Source: Trichosphaerium sp. ATCC 40318
Taxonomy: Eukaryota; Discosea; Flabellinia; Trichosidae
Direction: 5' to 3'
DNA length: 64,000 nt
NCBI GenBank assembly: GCA_038496445.1
Contig: JALMLS010000453.1
Location: 186,001 to 250,000, forward strand
The position numbers were made by a program, and so were the translations under genes. The notes under the pieces are model-generated. The model was not told the origin of the DNA. It searched no databases and saw only the letters and a program-made list of their open reading frames with translations. This document shows positions 43,801 through 55,525 of this stretch, piece by piece (within the stretch, counting starts at the first letter, position 1; every line of letters starts with the position of its first letter).

Positions 43801-45633
43801 TTAGAAGTACCTAGGCGCCTTTTAAGGGCTGCATTTTCTTCACTCAGATCGAGAACTTTTTCTTCAAGACCTTCGATTACTGTTACAAGTTCGCCAACTT
43901 CTTGACTAATATTCGTTATTACAAAGTAAAAATACTGGAAACCATACTCATCAGATGTTATAAATATAGTATGATCTCCATCAATAGACCTAAATAAATC
44001 ATAAGAACGTAAATAACCGAAAGAATTAGGTTGACACATACAGTGCTTCTTCAAAAACAGCAATTTGAGTACCAAGTTTTGATTCGGCTTTATGAACTTC
44101 CTTTAGTTGCTAGAGAGCCATCGTTAAGATTATGGTTACAATCAAGCACTTACTTTAATGACAGATAGTATTTTGAGTCTTAAAAAGTGACCACGAAGTG
44201 TCATCCGGTCATCTTGTACGCCAGTTTTTCCAATCAATGCATTTATAAACAACATACTGTTAACCTATTTTACCTCATAAGTCATGTATCCCAAACAAAA
44301 TTGTCATCACCTGTAGCCTCTTATTATGTGATCTCAAATTACTAACCAATTCGTGATATCGTCTTCGCCAAAGTTGGACAAGCTCACTTAAAAACATAGT
44401 TAAAGACTTAACAGACTTAAAGAATGAATGAAAAGTTTCTTCTTTTTCGGACCTGTGAGCGTCTTTTGATACGAATGTGATAGCTGCAAGACTCTCAAGT
44501 ACATGTGATTTCGTTTTTATATTGACACAATCTGTAGCAAGTGTCAAGTATTTGAGTAATTTAGGTATCATTGAAATCATCATGAATCCTTCTTCCTATT
44601 TTTTTTCACTTCGTTATCTTCATTGGTTCTTTGAACTCTTTAAACAATACTTACAACATTCAATATTGCTCTCATCGCGCGACAGCATTCTGCAATAGAC
44701 TCTGAGTTTACTCCTTTCCTTGATAACGGCAATTGTCAAAGAGCGATGCTGTAAAACAATTAACGTACTTTCGTTTATTCAATTGATGTTTGAAAATGCT
44801 GCACAAAGCGTAATGTCCATTGCAGCGTAAGAATTCAGCCACCCATGTTGTAGGAGCCGAAGCTATCATTAATCGTATGTTACGCAAAAAATCAACTTTG
44901 GGACTTGTCCCTGCATATTAGTTAAGCAAACAAACCAGCACGTGACCCCTTTTGTAGTACCCATTCGTTTTATTTTTTTAACTACTTCCATAGCTGGTTG
45001 TTCTTGACCTCTTTCTTTGTATTGGCCTTATCAAACGATTAGAAGGCGTTAAAGCGTGCAAGAAAGGGTACGTACAGATAAGTAACCATTTGCGTTTTGG
45101 TGCCCATGATTTGTAAGAGTCGTCTTTTAGTCCAAGAGTTGGCTAACAGTATTAGAAAAAAACATTTCTTTGCATTTTGAAGCGTAATTAATCACGTGAT
45201 TTCGGTTACTAAATTCAAAACTGATAAAGCATGTAATAAAGTATAAAATCACATGCGTATCACGTGAGTACTGCGTGCCCAAATACCCAAATCACCCAAA
45301 AAAACCACAAAGCAAAAAAAAAAAAAAAACAAACAAAAACGTTACCACTATCTTTTTCTCGAACTGTTTGTTGACTTCCTTCTCGCTAGGCATATCTGGT
45401 AAATTTGCAGGATCAACCGAAATACCAACGCTTTGCTTCCAATCATCGCTGTTAGATGTCTTACCGCTATTAGGTCATCAGAAAAGCTTTTCATCCAAAT
45501 GTTATAAATAAAACAAAAAAACGTGACACGTTGGTTTGACACTAGACACGTACGGTAATGAAGCCCCTAAACTTCTTCTCCAAAAAGATTTTCTCCTCCT
45601 TACGGTTCTATCTGGTTTCAAAGTGGCCGCCAT
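40868..45633 (-). CDS. Diaphanous-related formin
   Basis: Actin-nucleating formin with full DRF layout over many short exons. The start at 45633 opens MAATLKPDRTVRRRKSFWRR. GBD region: DPANLPDMPSEKEVNKQFEK. FH3/DID: VNSESIAECCRAMRAILNVV and LLKYLTLATDCVNIKTKSHV then LESLAAITFV. A coiled coil follows (VGELVTVIEGLEEKVLDLSE). FH1 is a short proline run around 43140-43220 (SAPPPPPPPDASVPPPPPPP). FH2: PPVKMRNVMWMKIKDSNIKG, IEKALSEFNTTLLDVEKLEA, TVLAVGNYMNGQGSRGGCYG (the conserved G-N-Y-M-N core) and FKALSSLAKLDDVRSTTDG. The C-terminus has a DAD-like motif GWLDDAISMMHSG followed by basic IKKRSLRLR, stop 40868-40870. GBD, DID and DAD imply autoinhibition released by a Rho GTPase. Confidence 0.92.
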
Positions 45634-45826
45634 TTTCGTTCAAACGACGGCTAACAATTTTTTTTAATCGCAACACAGAAATTAACAAAGTCAACGTTTG
45701 TACACCACAGGTTCATTTAACACTACACAAAACTGTTTACAACGCTGTAATGCAAAGGAGGAAAGCCAATGATGAAGACAAATGGTAAACACAGTTCGTT
45801 TAAAATAGCATCATAGAATTTGCCTA
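45634..45826. promoter_or_regulatory. 193-bp divergent intergenic region (formin / F-box-MORN)
   Basis: The formin and the MORN-like gene start in opposite directions from this interval, which must hold both promoters. No specific element is recognised. Confidence 0.35.
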
Positions 45827-46858
45827 ATGTATGCGTTTAGCATACTACATAGGCTCCCTGTAGAACTTCACAGCGTTATTTGTTGTTTTGATCCTACAAT
45901 ATACGTACAATGGACAGAACTCTCCAAAAGGTACACCATCGCGCGATATATATCTCCAAAACGCGTCAATCATCGAAACAAGGATGATACAACCAAAATA
46001 GTTTTTACGTCAACGTACTTACGCTTACGCTGTAGATTAGCATATTCTTCAGGTAGATTTGATCGTAAATTCAATAAACATGGTCGTTGGATGGCTTGGT
46101 ATGCAAATAGAAAAATTCGAAAAAAAGCAAATTTCAAAAATGGAAATTTGGAGAAAAAATACGAATCTTGGTTTCAGAGTGGACAACTTGAGTGCTTATG
46201 CTTCTATAAGCATAACAAGAAGAGTGGTAAATACTTGACATTCTTTGAAGATGGTAATCGTCATATTGAAGCTTTTTATAAGGCAGACTTACCAGCAAGA
46301 GAATATAAGGTTTGGCATAATAGGGCTTTCGGTTGTAAGTCTGCTTATGTTTTAGAGAGACATGAGAGCTATGAAAATGGTGAAATGGTTGGTGATTGGG
46401 TTTACTCGTACTTTGGGTTTCAAGGTAAGGTAAAGATGGAGGTGTATAGAGCAGCAAAACGATCAGAAACTAGTCATAGGATAAGTTGGTATGTTTTTTT
46501 TTTTTGAAGGTTCCCGTTTCTTAACTATAGCATACCCCGTACTTGCTTAATCTATGTTATATACACTGTATTGATATCAAATACAAAGTATAATAAGCAA
46601 GTATGGGATATGTTATGAGTGGTGGTGCCGAAAGAACTTAAAAAGGTTTTTTCCTTCCAAAGTTTTTTCATACCGATTTGCAATGTGCATGTAGTGTATC
46701 ATAACTGTTATGGTAGGTACAAATCTGGACAAATGCAGAGTAGAGAATACTCTAGAAATGGCTACTTACATGGTGAAAGTACATTTTGGGATAAAAAGGG
46801 AATAGTTAGACGTGTAAAATTTTACAATGAAAAACAAAAAAAAACAGGTTACTTTTAG
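45827..46858 (+). CDS. F-box-like / MORN-like repeat protein with one long intron
   Basis: Exons 45827-46488 and 46717-46858. The junction restores a repeat: S-W|Y-K-S-G-Q-M, so the 228-nt interval is an intron (GTATGT...GGTAG). The start is MYAFSILHRLPVELHSVICC, an F-box-like segment. The linker is SSGRFDRKFNKHGRWMAWYA, with repeats NRKIRKKANFKNGNLEKKYE and SGQLECLCFYKHNKKSGKYL; later repeats are degenerate. The last exon gives MQSREYSRNGYLHGESTFWD and ends KKTGYF. It is more diverged than the other copies, with an insertion between the F-box and linker. The intron carries a hairpin-forming element. Confidence 0.75.
46524..46619. repeat. 96-bp inverted repeat inside an intron (MITE-like)
   Basis: The left arm around 46531-46549 (CATACCCCGTACTTGCTTA) pairs with the right arm around 46595-46613 (TAAGCAAGTATGGGATATG), matching at 17 of 19 positions, and the centre is the palindrome TTGATATCAA. 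The RNA could fold into a long hairpin. The intron holding it is about four times the usual length here, as expected if a small transposable element inserted. Confidence 0.6.
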
Positions 46859-47219
46859 GTAAACAACCTAAACGTTACTGTCTTTGGAACCGGTGTTGTA
46901 AGTTAATGCACGAAAAGTATTTTTAATAACTTGTGATTGCATACTCTTGTGGACGCTTTCAGAAGCTTGTAACTTAGTTATAGCTTTACAAGTTATTTTT
47001 TGTAAATAAACAGAATATCTCTTATCAATTTAATGGTCCAATTACTTGAGTCGGTTTCCCTCATTGTCCAGATTGAAGCTTTCATAGAAGACCTTCTAAT
47101 CCAGTCACTTAATTGACTAATAGTCAAGATTGAGGCATAGGCAGTTTAGGTCTATTTATTTGAGTAGATATGTTATACAAGAATTTTTATGCATCTTCTT
47201 CTTGTTTTATGTTACAACC
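46859..47219. other. Convergent spacer
   Basis: 3' regions of the MORN-like and LRR genes. No open frame or repeat of note. Confidence 0.45.
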
Positions 47220-48265
47220 TTAAAGCTTCAGTACTTTAACACCACCAAGTGTAATGAGCCAATCTATGTTTGCATTTGTATTTGATAGATCAATGGAGTA
47301 TGTACTTGAAAGGCTTTTCATACATGATCCAGTAATACTTGTACACCCTGAAAGATTGATTGTGTGTACTTCACTCATACCCAAAGCTGAAACGCCCATG
47401 TTTGTCACTGATGTACCACTTAAATTAATGCTATGAACGCCGGCCAAAGCTGATATACCTTTATCAGTTACTGAGGTACCACTCAAATCTATTGTATGCA
47501 CACCAGCAAGTGAACATACACCTTCATCTGTTACACCCATACAAAAACTGAGATTAATGGTATGAACGCCTGAAAGCGATTTTATACCTTTGTCTGTTAC
47601 ATAGGTAGAACTCAAGTCAATGGTGTGAATACCTGCGAGAGATTTTACGCCTTCATCTGTTATTAAACGACATTCTTGTAGATACATTGTCTTTACTCCA
47701 GATAGCACGTGAAGTACATCATCTGTAACACATGAGTATGGTAACCCTACATGAGGTATTCCAGAAAGGGCTTTAAAACCTACGTTTGTCACACCTGAAA
47801 CTTGTAGTAAATAAATATAGTCGAGGTCTTTCACAAGTGGGAAAATGCCTTCATCCGTGATGCCTGAACAATACCATATACTCAAATGACGAACACCACG
47901 TACACTCCTTAGTCCTGAGTCCGTTATGTTTTCATTCTGCCAAAGTACAAGTTGATGAACACCAGAAAGATAAGCTAGATCTTTGTCTGTTGCTTCTGGA
48001 AACGATATAAATGATATTTGTGTATTTGAGAGTAGAGGGCTACCACTTAGACGATGGCAATCGTCAGTTGACCGAATATCGATAAAATTGTATCCTATGT
48101 GATGGTGGATAACGTCAGCTAATACTTTACAGCTCTGAGCGACCCGGTATCTATCAGATACATCAACAAACGCCAGTAAATGGGCGATTATCTCCAGTGG
48201 TATATCGAGCAGCTCAATATCGTCTAATTCTGTCGGTATTTGATAATCAGAGATGAGTTCAGTCA
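47220..48265 (-). CDS. F-box / leucine-rich repeat protein ('GVHTIDLS' type)
   Basis: Single exon. The frame is open to a GTG at 48290, but the first ATG is at 48265 (MTELISDYQIPTELDDIELL). The F-box is LLDIPLEIIAHLLAFVDVSD then RYRVAQSCKVLADVIHHHIG. About ten 23-residue repeats follow: GVHQLVLWQNENITDSGLRS, then several degenerate ones (LDYIYLLQVSGVTNVGFKAL), then near-perfect copies GVHTIDLSSTYVTDKGIKSL and GVHTINLSFCMGVTDEGVCS. The end is TLGGVKVLKL. The gradient from regular to irregular repeats suggests internal duplication in the C-terminal half. Likely an SCF adaptor. Confidence 0.85.
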
Positions 48266-48597
48266 TAACGTTTGAAGGTTGTTGTGACACACGTGCAAAA
48301 AATGTAACCGATTATTTTTGACTTTATTTCTGAGCACATCGATACTTTCGAGTGACACTACTTTCGTCGTGTTTGACCGCGAGAGCTAAACAACAGAAGT
48401 AATTTTAATTGCAACCGAATAACACAACTGTCATCATCTGAAACGACATTTTACAGCGCAGTTCATCATTGTAACAAAACACAGTACGTTGTACACAACA
48501 GCTTTTTTCTAAATTAGATGCCTTAAGTAGCAAGCGAGGAAGGCTAATATTCTTTGCATCATAATATAGAGGTTATTTAGAAGTAGGAATTCACCAC
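48266..48597. other. Spacer between same-strand F-box genes
   Basis: 332 bp between an LRR-type and a MORN-type gene on the same strand. A CACGTG lies at about 48290, just upstream of the LRR gene start. Nothing else. Confidence 0.45.
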
Positions 48598-49683
48598 TTA
48601 CAATACACGCCCATATTTATTGGTTCGTTTTCTTTGCTCAATTAAATTTCCATTTTCATCCCACTGATAGCGATCTCCTTTTTTTCTACCATGGACATAC
48701 TTACCCTGCTCTTTTAATTTACCATTAACATGCCACACCTTGAATTGTCCATGTTTTTTATCATGTAAATAGTTACAGTGTTCTTGCAATTTTCCATTCT
48801 TATACCAGCTCTTGAACTCTCCTTGTGCTACATTATTAACGAAATAATGCTTTAGACACATAACTCCGTTCTCATACCATTCCTTACTTTCACCATGACG
48901 TTTATCATCAACCCACATACACTGTTTCTTAAGTTGTCCACCTTCATACTTGGCATACCAATGTTTTTCTTCTCCGTCCATTTTACCGTTAATGTAAACA
49001 TACTGTTTAAGTAATTGACCACTTCCATGGCACCAATATTGACATAACCCATGTTGTACACCATTAGAATACTCCTCTGTTTTATCTAATCTACCTTTTA
49101 TCCAGCTCTTACATACTCCGTCTAGTTTATCGTTTCTATACATGTACTGTAGAGCTAAAAGACCTTTCGTATATTGTCTCAGGGGACCATTCTTTAACCC
49201 TAGAGAATAAACTTCGCTATGAACTAAAGAACCATTGTAAGAATACAAGGTCCATTTTCCTTCTTTTTTCCCATTCTTGTAAGCTCCTTCAATTTCTTTT
49301 ACACCATCTTCAAACCATGTCCTGTATTCACCATGAAGCTTATTATCTTTATAATATGATAGCACATGTTGTCTTCCATTTGGGTGATATTTTTTTGAAA
49401 GTTCCTTCTTCCCGCAATTCCAGTACTCTCGTTGTAGTATAACCTTTCTATCGCTATATTGAATCCATTTGCCGTGTTTATTGAGGTTGTTATCAAAACG
49501 TGTAGTTAAAGCAGCCTTAAGACATAATAAAGGCCATTTAACCGATAGCCACACGTCCAGTTCGATAATATCAAGTTGAATCTCTACGGGGAGGTCTGTA
49601 AGTACAAATCGCTCTTCGAACCCCTAAAAAGAAGCTCAGAAGCATAAAATAGTTCATCACAAAACCTCGTTGGTTCTGTCCAT
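48598..49683 (-). CDS. F-box-like / MORN-like repeat protein, longest member
   Basis: Two exons: 49666-49683 (MDRTNE) and 48598-49623, separated by a 42-nt intron. Exon 2 opens GFEERFVLTDLPVEIQLDII then ELDVWLSVKWPLLCLKAALT, the F-box-like segment, followed by the family linker TRFDNNLNKHGKWIQYSDRK. About twelve 23-residue repeats follow, such as NGRQHVLSYYKDNKLHGEYR, GQLKKQCMWVDDKRHGESKE and NGKLQEHCNYLHDKKHGQFK, ending RTNKYGRVL. The tiny first exon shows that at least one family member carries a cellular intron before the repeats. Adaptor role inferred. Confidence 0.85.
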
Positions 49684-50448
49684 CGTGCTGAATAGATACC
49701 GTATCTATGTTTCCTTCAGAGAAAATTCCACTTTTTACGTTAAGTAGCACCGATCTTTAAGTTTTTAAAATCATATTCTACCAATCATGAGCTGTTTTGT
49801 ATGCAACAAAGTACGTGCAAAACCTCCTTCAAACATAATGCTATCCATAATTATAAAACTAACAACTATTGCTGTTTGAGAAAGATAGTTGTAACAATAA
49901 ATAACAGGAGAAGGGTGCTTGGAAAACTCAAGGAGATTAAGTGTGTTTATTTAGGTTAATTACAGTTGACCGGCGTGAGCCAGTCCGTACATTACAAATA
50001 AATATCCACTATGGCATGGTGCGTTTGAAAGCTAGTAATGTCCTGTCACCTCCGAAAATAAATTAGTGAAAACCAACGTAAAAGACAAGCGTTTAAACAA
50101 TATCCACGGACAAAAAAACAAAATACGTTGATACGATGAACGCTCAAAATAGAGAAACAGATTTGTCAGCGATTCTGTCTCGGGCAATTTCGATTTCCCC
50201 TTTTTGTTTGCCTGAATGGCAAACTAGGTTTGTGATTGTAAGATAATCAAATGTTTCTTTGCAATGGAAATCTTTGTATGGTGCTGAAGCAGAAATACAT
50301 GCGTGTGGTAATGGTTTATCCATCTGCCGCGCGTGTATAGCACAAACTACATGCTACAAAAACTGAAAAGTTTTTCATTGATACTGATTTATTGTGATAT
50401 TAAGAGCCAGCTAGTCTGTCTGTTCTACAAGTTACATTCCGTGTGTGC
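49684..50448. other. Spacer with a doubtful small gene
   Basis: A short + strand frame starts at 50136 (MNAQNRETDLSAILSRAISI then SPFCLPEWQT) and may splice to a segment with four cysteines (SICRACIAQTTCYKN) ending at about 50366. I cannot confirm the splicing or name a family. The rest shows nothing. Confidence 0.25.
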
Positions 50449-53400
50449 TCAATTTGGACTTACAACAACATTTTGATTTCTAGCAGTAATAGAAGGTCCA
50501 TCTGGTCTTTTTGGACCTCCCATCACGTTAACACCATCTCTAGTAGAAGCATCTTCTTGCTTGGTATCACTTGACATTGTTACACCTGGAGAAGTATTCG
50601 ATTGAGGTGTATCAGAAGTCTAAACAAGAATATGTAAGAACAAATCATAGCACAAGCCAAAAAAAATGAAATTAAAGGGAATGTATAACTCTCTTCTTCC
50701 TTCTACGTACATGAACATCTTGTTTCTTTGTTGCATAAACTACTCCACCAATTGCAGCAGCTACAACAGCAATACCGACAACAGATCCTACAGCGATACC
50801 GGCAATAGCGCCAGCACCAAGACCACCAGAGGCAGCGGCTGCACCAGCACCACCAACTGCAGTAACAGCTACAGCTGGAGTTGCAGCAGCAACAGGTACA
50901 GACGACACCGCAACTAGTCAAAAAGTTAGTTGTCGTTTACTGTAAATAAAATAGTGTTCACTTACTTGATGAAGGAACAATACCACTTGCAGAAGCAATG
51001 TTTGAGCCAGATGTGATGATGTTTTGTAAATTCGAAACAATTGATATTGAAGATACACTCTTAGTACCAACAACAGTCACTGAAACAGCTGTTGTTGCAC
51101 CTGCAGCAGCTTGTCTTTTTGATGAAGTACATCCAGAGCCAACCAAGGTCATATCTGAAAGTTGATCTTCTGTGATACCAAGCATTGTAATGAGACGTTC
51201 TCGCACAAATACTTCTGATGGACAACCGGAAATAACAAACTCAAGTTTTGACTCTGTAAGGAGTAAAACGTCCTTAAAGAAAGCAGAACCTTGACCACAT
51301 AATCCAACACCACCGCCATCTGGGCTGATAGTAAATGTGTAATCATAGACCTTTACAAAGAAACATTAGATGACAATTTGGGTTTGTTATATAGCATACG
51401 AAGTTAGTTCCAGCGATAGTAGTTTGGGTTCGTGTCCCGCCAGCAGCTTCCACTGACATTGTAATATCTTTCCACTCGCCTACTGCCCAATCTACAGTTT
51501 GGTAATCCAATGCACCCTATGAAACAGTTACACTTCTCAAACCCGTCTTTCTACTTTTTTTCGTACACGTCGACCCCAGTAGTATGTTTGACCAACTCTC
51601 ATTTGGGTACTGCTCTCAGGTTCAATGTACAACATCAGTATAGCGTCTGGGAATTGTGTATTACCCATACTACAAAGATAAATCAATAAACAAAGCCTGT
51701 TAGTCAGCACTTACCCATATCCAATAGCAGCAAAAGTGGTTTCATCGCTTCTTAGAACAGATACAGCAATAGTCATGGTACCACCAGGAAGGATTTCTTC
51801 AGTACTACGAATTTAAAGTTAGAACATTGAACAACTGCTGAAACATCTAAAAGCTAAAACGTACCCTTCCCATCGGATGCAATGTGGACTTGGTGCGTTT
51901 ACTAAATCAATAGAATTCTGGGTAGAGGCTTCTTGAAATATTCTTGAAAAAAATAAATAAGAACACACGTGATTTTGTAAACAAGTATTGCTTAAAAAAC
52001 CCAAACCATGTTAGTTACCTCCAATTGGCATCTGATCCTATTTTAAACGTTTTAAAAGATGGTTTCTCATTGATAGGTTTTGGGTTGCAGTCTATTCCAT
52101 CTCCTTCGTATCCAGTTACGCATTTACATTGTGGAGTTGATCCAGATAGATCGCATGTCGCTTGAGCATGACATCCTTGACATGTGACACATTGGAAGTT
52201 TGAACACATTTCACCACTTACACAATCACCACAAACATGTCCAGGACATTCAGTAACGCCACCACACTCAATGTTTCTTGTTGTACAAAGTTCATCACAT
52301 TCTGCGGGTGTGAGTGGATCAGGTGGTCTAAATACAGTTTTAGTATTAATCGAACTACACTTTTGGATCATACGGTGTAACACAAAGATTATTTTCACAT
52401 TCTTGGCCTGCCTGGCAATTTCCGCAATCGAGAGTAGTTCCACATCCGTCATTAAGCATACCACAAGCTCCAGAACAAGTATTGGATGGAATACACTCAC
52501 AACGACCTGTACAAAAATTAGTACTTCTTTACCTCACATAACAAGAAAAGAACATTGGCTATAAAAGAATGTTGTCTACCTTCAGAAGAGCACGTGTTTG
52601 GACCACTACAAGATCCACAAGAAATATCTTCACATCCATCAAAAGCAGAACCACAATTCTGTCCTCGTTCTGTACATACATTTGGATTACGGGTATTTGT
52701 GCATTCAAAGTCTATTCATTATTAGAATGAAATGCTATCTAGCTGTTGTAGTATTTTTGTTACTTACTACACTGGTCTACAGCAAATGGTCTTGCGTTGT
52801 AATTTTGGAATCGAGTGAATGCGCAATACATGAGGTGTCTGTCACCACATTGACGTTGGCTACATGCCATTTTGGTCTGGCTGTCAGAAACAATGATCCT
52901 TGCAAATAAAAATGTTAGATTCAAAATGAAAAAAAAGAAGATGGCTGTTTGAGGCTTTGTACGTACTTGTATCGCCATATGTAGTAATTTGCATTACCAT
53001 CAGATGTATCAATTACATCAGTTTCGCAAGTCCATAAATGTTTTTTCTCTATTATCGTGGCAAGTTCATCAGCAATGTTAAACTCACTATTACCATTTTC
53101 GTTTATATCGCCACCAATTGAAGGACGTTTCAGGCTTTCGGTGCAAGTGGTCAGGTATTCGTTAACTTGGGAAAGTAAATCTGTGTCCCATTCAACCGCA
53201 TTAAGACCATATAAAGCTCTACAAAAAGGTGTTAATAAAAATAAGATTTTAAGGGACTAAAATCACTTTGAGTACCTTTCATCATTTACAACTTGAAGAA
53301 TATCTTGAGGAAATCCAGGTATAACCTCACACTTATCATTTCTACATTGACTTCCTGAAGCACAAGTACCACAACCGTCGCTGTTACCGCAAGCGTCTGG

Positions 53401-55525
53401 ACCACATTCTTTGGTACCACATTGTTGATCACATGGAACACATTGTCCATTCTTACATTCGTTAAGGCCTTGACAGACTCCACATGACCTTCCAACACAG
53501 TTACTCGGACCACATTCTGTTGTTCCACAAGAAACAGTGCATCCTGAGTCAAAATCGACAAGGCAATTAATTGAACTGATATGAGCACAAGCTGCAGTTC
53601 TACTATTTTGGGAGAAGCGATCATAGTCTGTCGAACTAAACAAAAAGTTAGCTCAAAAAAACCCAAGAACTTTTTTCGGGTTTGGAAAAAGAGAACGTAC
53701 TCTCTGTTGTTTACACTTGGAAACATGATACCTATAATATATTGGTACGAAAGGTTGATTGTCTAAGGTAAATCCTAAATAGCTTACCTCCATTAGTGTC
53801 ATCATGTGAGCAATCGAAGTTGTGACCAGTTTCATGACCAACAACACGATGAGCTGAATGTCGACTATTCAAGTGATTGGAAATACCTGAACCAACATTC
53901 TAGCACTATGTTACCAGTGAAACAAACTTGGTTTGCATACCGTTCTACATATGGTACCGACCCAAGCGAGTCCAATAGTACCAGGAGATGGATAACAATT
54001 TGTCATGAGATGAAGAAGACCTGCATCAGGTTTGTTGTCTTGTTTCCATGCCGAGACTTGATCCAGTTTTGTTTCGATACCAGGACAACTGTTACCGAGT
54101 GTATTCCAATCTGGACCGCCAGGTGATTCGTTGATTTGAAGGGATTCAATTGTGAGATGAACATTCTATATTACACATTAGGACTAGTAATACAACTTGA
54201 AGGACAAAATCAAAACATGAGTGAAGAAAATAGCTTCAAAAAGCGTACAAATTCTCTTTCGTAGTACACGTTCATATCCATCCATACTAAAGTTGAAATG
54301 AACTTTAACACAACGACACAAAAACACAAAAAGTTACCTTGTTCAATGTAGTCTGTCGCTTGTTGTGCTCCACCCACCACTGCAACAAACCCAGCATCTG
54401 TAACAACAGCCTAATTTAACTTTAACTACCTAAAACTAGTCAAGGGGTTACTTACCTGCATTAATTGTTTATTTGTTTGAGGACAAGGAGATGGCGCTGC
54501 AGATACCAGAGCTGGAACTATTGATTGGTCTTCAATGCTCCTGACGAGAAACCAATAAGTACCGCAAGTTGTTACGTTTGGTGTAAATTACCTTTTAGGC
54601 ATAACACTATGTTTATGTTCTCCAGTGCCGCATAAATGTTCACGTGTGTCTGGATCCATCATGCTTTCTCTAAAAAACAAAGTTAGCATTGGTTGGTTGG
54701 GTTATAAATAGTCAGTACCTGATGAGTACATATTTCCCTTCAGCAAGCTTTTCTACATGTCTCTTGCTCATAAAAGACTTGTGGCTAAGAAAACGGGTAA
54801 ATTTTTAATTCGAGCGACGAAAACTCAATTTGAGTTTGTATTATCACGTGACGAAAACGGATAAGAAACAAAACCACATACATGCGAAAAGTCACGTGAG
54901 AATTCATTTTTGAATACAAAAAATGCAGAAAGTTAAAAGCACGTGACAATGCAAAAATTGGCGTACTTGGAAGCAAGGTCAAATACAACTCTATCGCCAT
55001 TAATGACAAAAGCACCTGAGAAGGTACCATCCTCATGAGCGATAAAACGGAGATCTTGGTGATTGCTTCCAATACCCTTGTATCCATTTCTGGGTGGAGG
55101 GTAACTCGTAATTGTTCCATTGACTTGTACTTCAATCTAAAATACATCGTTTTAGGCAGAAAAAAGCTTTACGAGCGCTACCACCAACTTACCTCTGCAT
55201 CAGGACCAAAAACAGAATAAGATCTGACTCGGAATACTTTCTTTTCATTGTTTGCTTTATGGATTACGAAACGTCTTTCAATACCACCACTGCGCTTGGA
55301 GAAGCGCGCTGGAGAAAGTTCCACTAGAATAAATTTGTAAGTATCAAAGTTTTGTAAAAGTGCTTGTGGAGTTCTAAGTCGTTTTTACTTGTAAACAACA
55401 CGCATGTAGAAAAGTTTTAGCGTACTTTTGTAAGCAACATCATAATCATTCACTCTATCCCAGTACGCCTGTTCGTAACATGAAACAGATATTACAACAA
55501 GGCACAAAGCCAGGAGTTTCAACAT
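50449..55525 (-). CDS. Type I membrane metalloprotease (M12B/ADAM-like) with CAP and EGF domains
   Basis: Large multi-exon gene. Signal peptide MLKLLALCLVVISVSCYEQ (start 55525). Propeptide-like ELSPARFSKRSGGIERRFVI and FSGAFVINGDRVVFDLAS. Catalytic domain: TIGLAWVGTICR, then VVGHETGHNFDCSHDD, the zinc site HExxHxxxxxHD with active Glu, and the Met-turn GGIMFP. A Cys-rich region follows (CGTTECGPSNCVGRSCGVCQ). Then a CAP/SCP-like domain: ILQVVNDERALYGLNAVEWD, TDLLSQVNEYLTTC, ending RIIVSDSQTKMACSQRQCGD and RHLMYCAFTRFQNYNARPF. More Cys-rich repeats and an EGF module (CQGCHAQATCDLSGSTPQCK) follow, then a beta-rich region, a transmembrane helix (AIAGIAVGSVVGIAVVAAAI) and a Ser/Thr tail ending VVVSPN. 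Probably a surface sheddase or matrix protease. Confidence 0.87.
54845..54945. promoter_or_regulatory. Cluster of three CACGTG palindromes in a metalloprotease intron
   Basis: CACGTG occurs at 54845-54850, 54893-54898 and 54940-54945, all flanked as (T/G)CACGTGA. bHLH-type factors bind such E-boxes, but in this genome the motif is abundant everywhere, so regulatory use at this place is only possible. Confidence 0.35.

Noticed and set aside
13948-49683. A contiguous integrated giant-virus genome
   Set aside because: The LRR and MORN-like genes are interspersed with intron-rich cellular genes (UFC1, formin, LIM-annexin), and no viral capsid, polymerase or packaging gene is visible.
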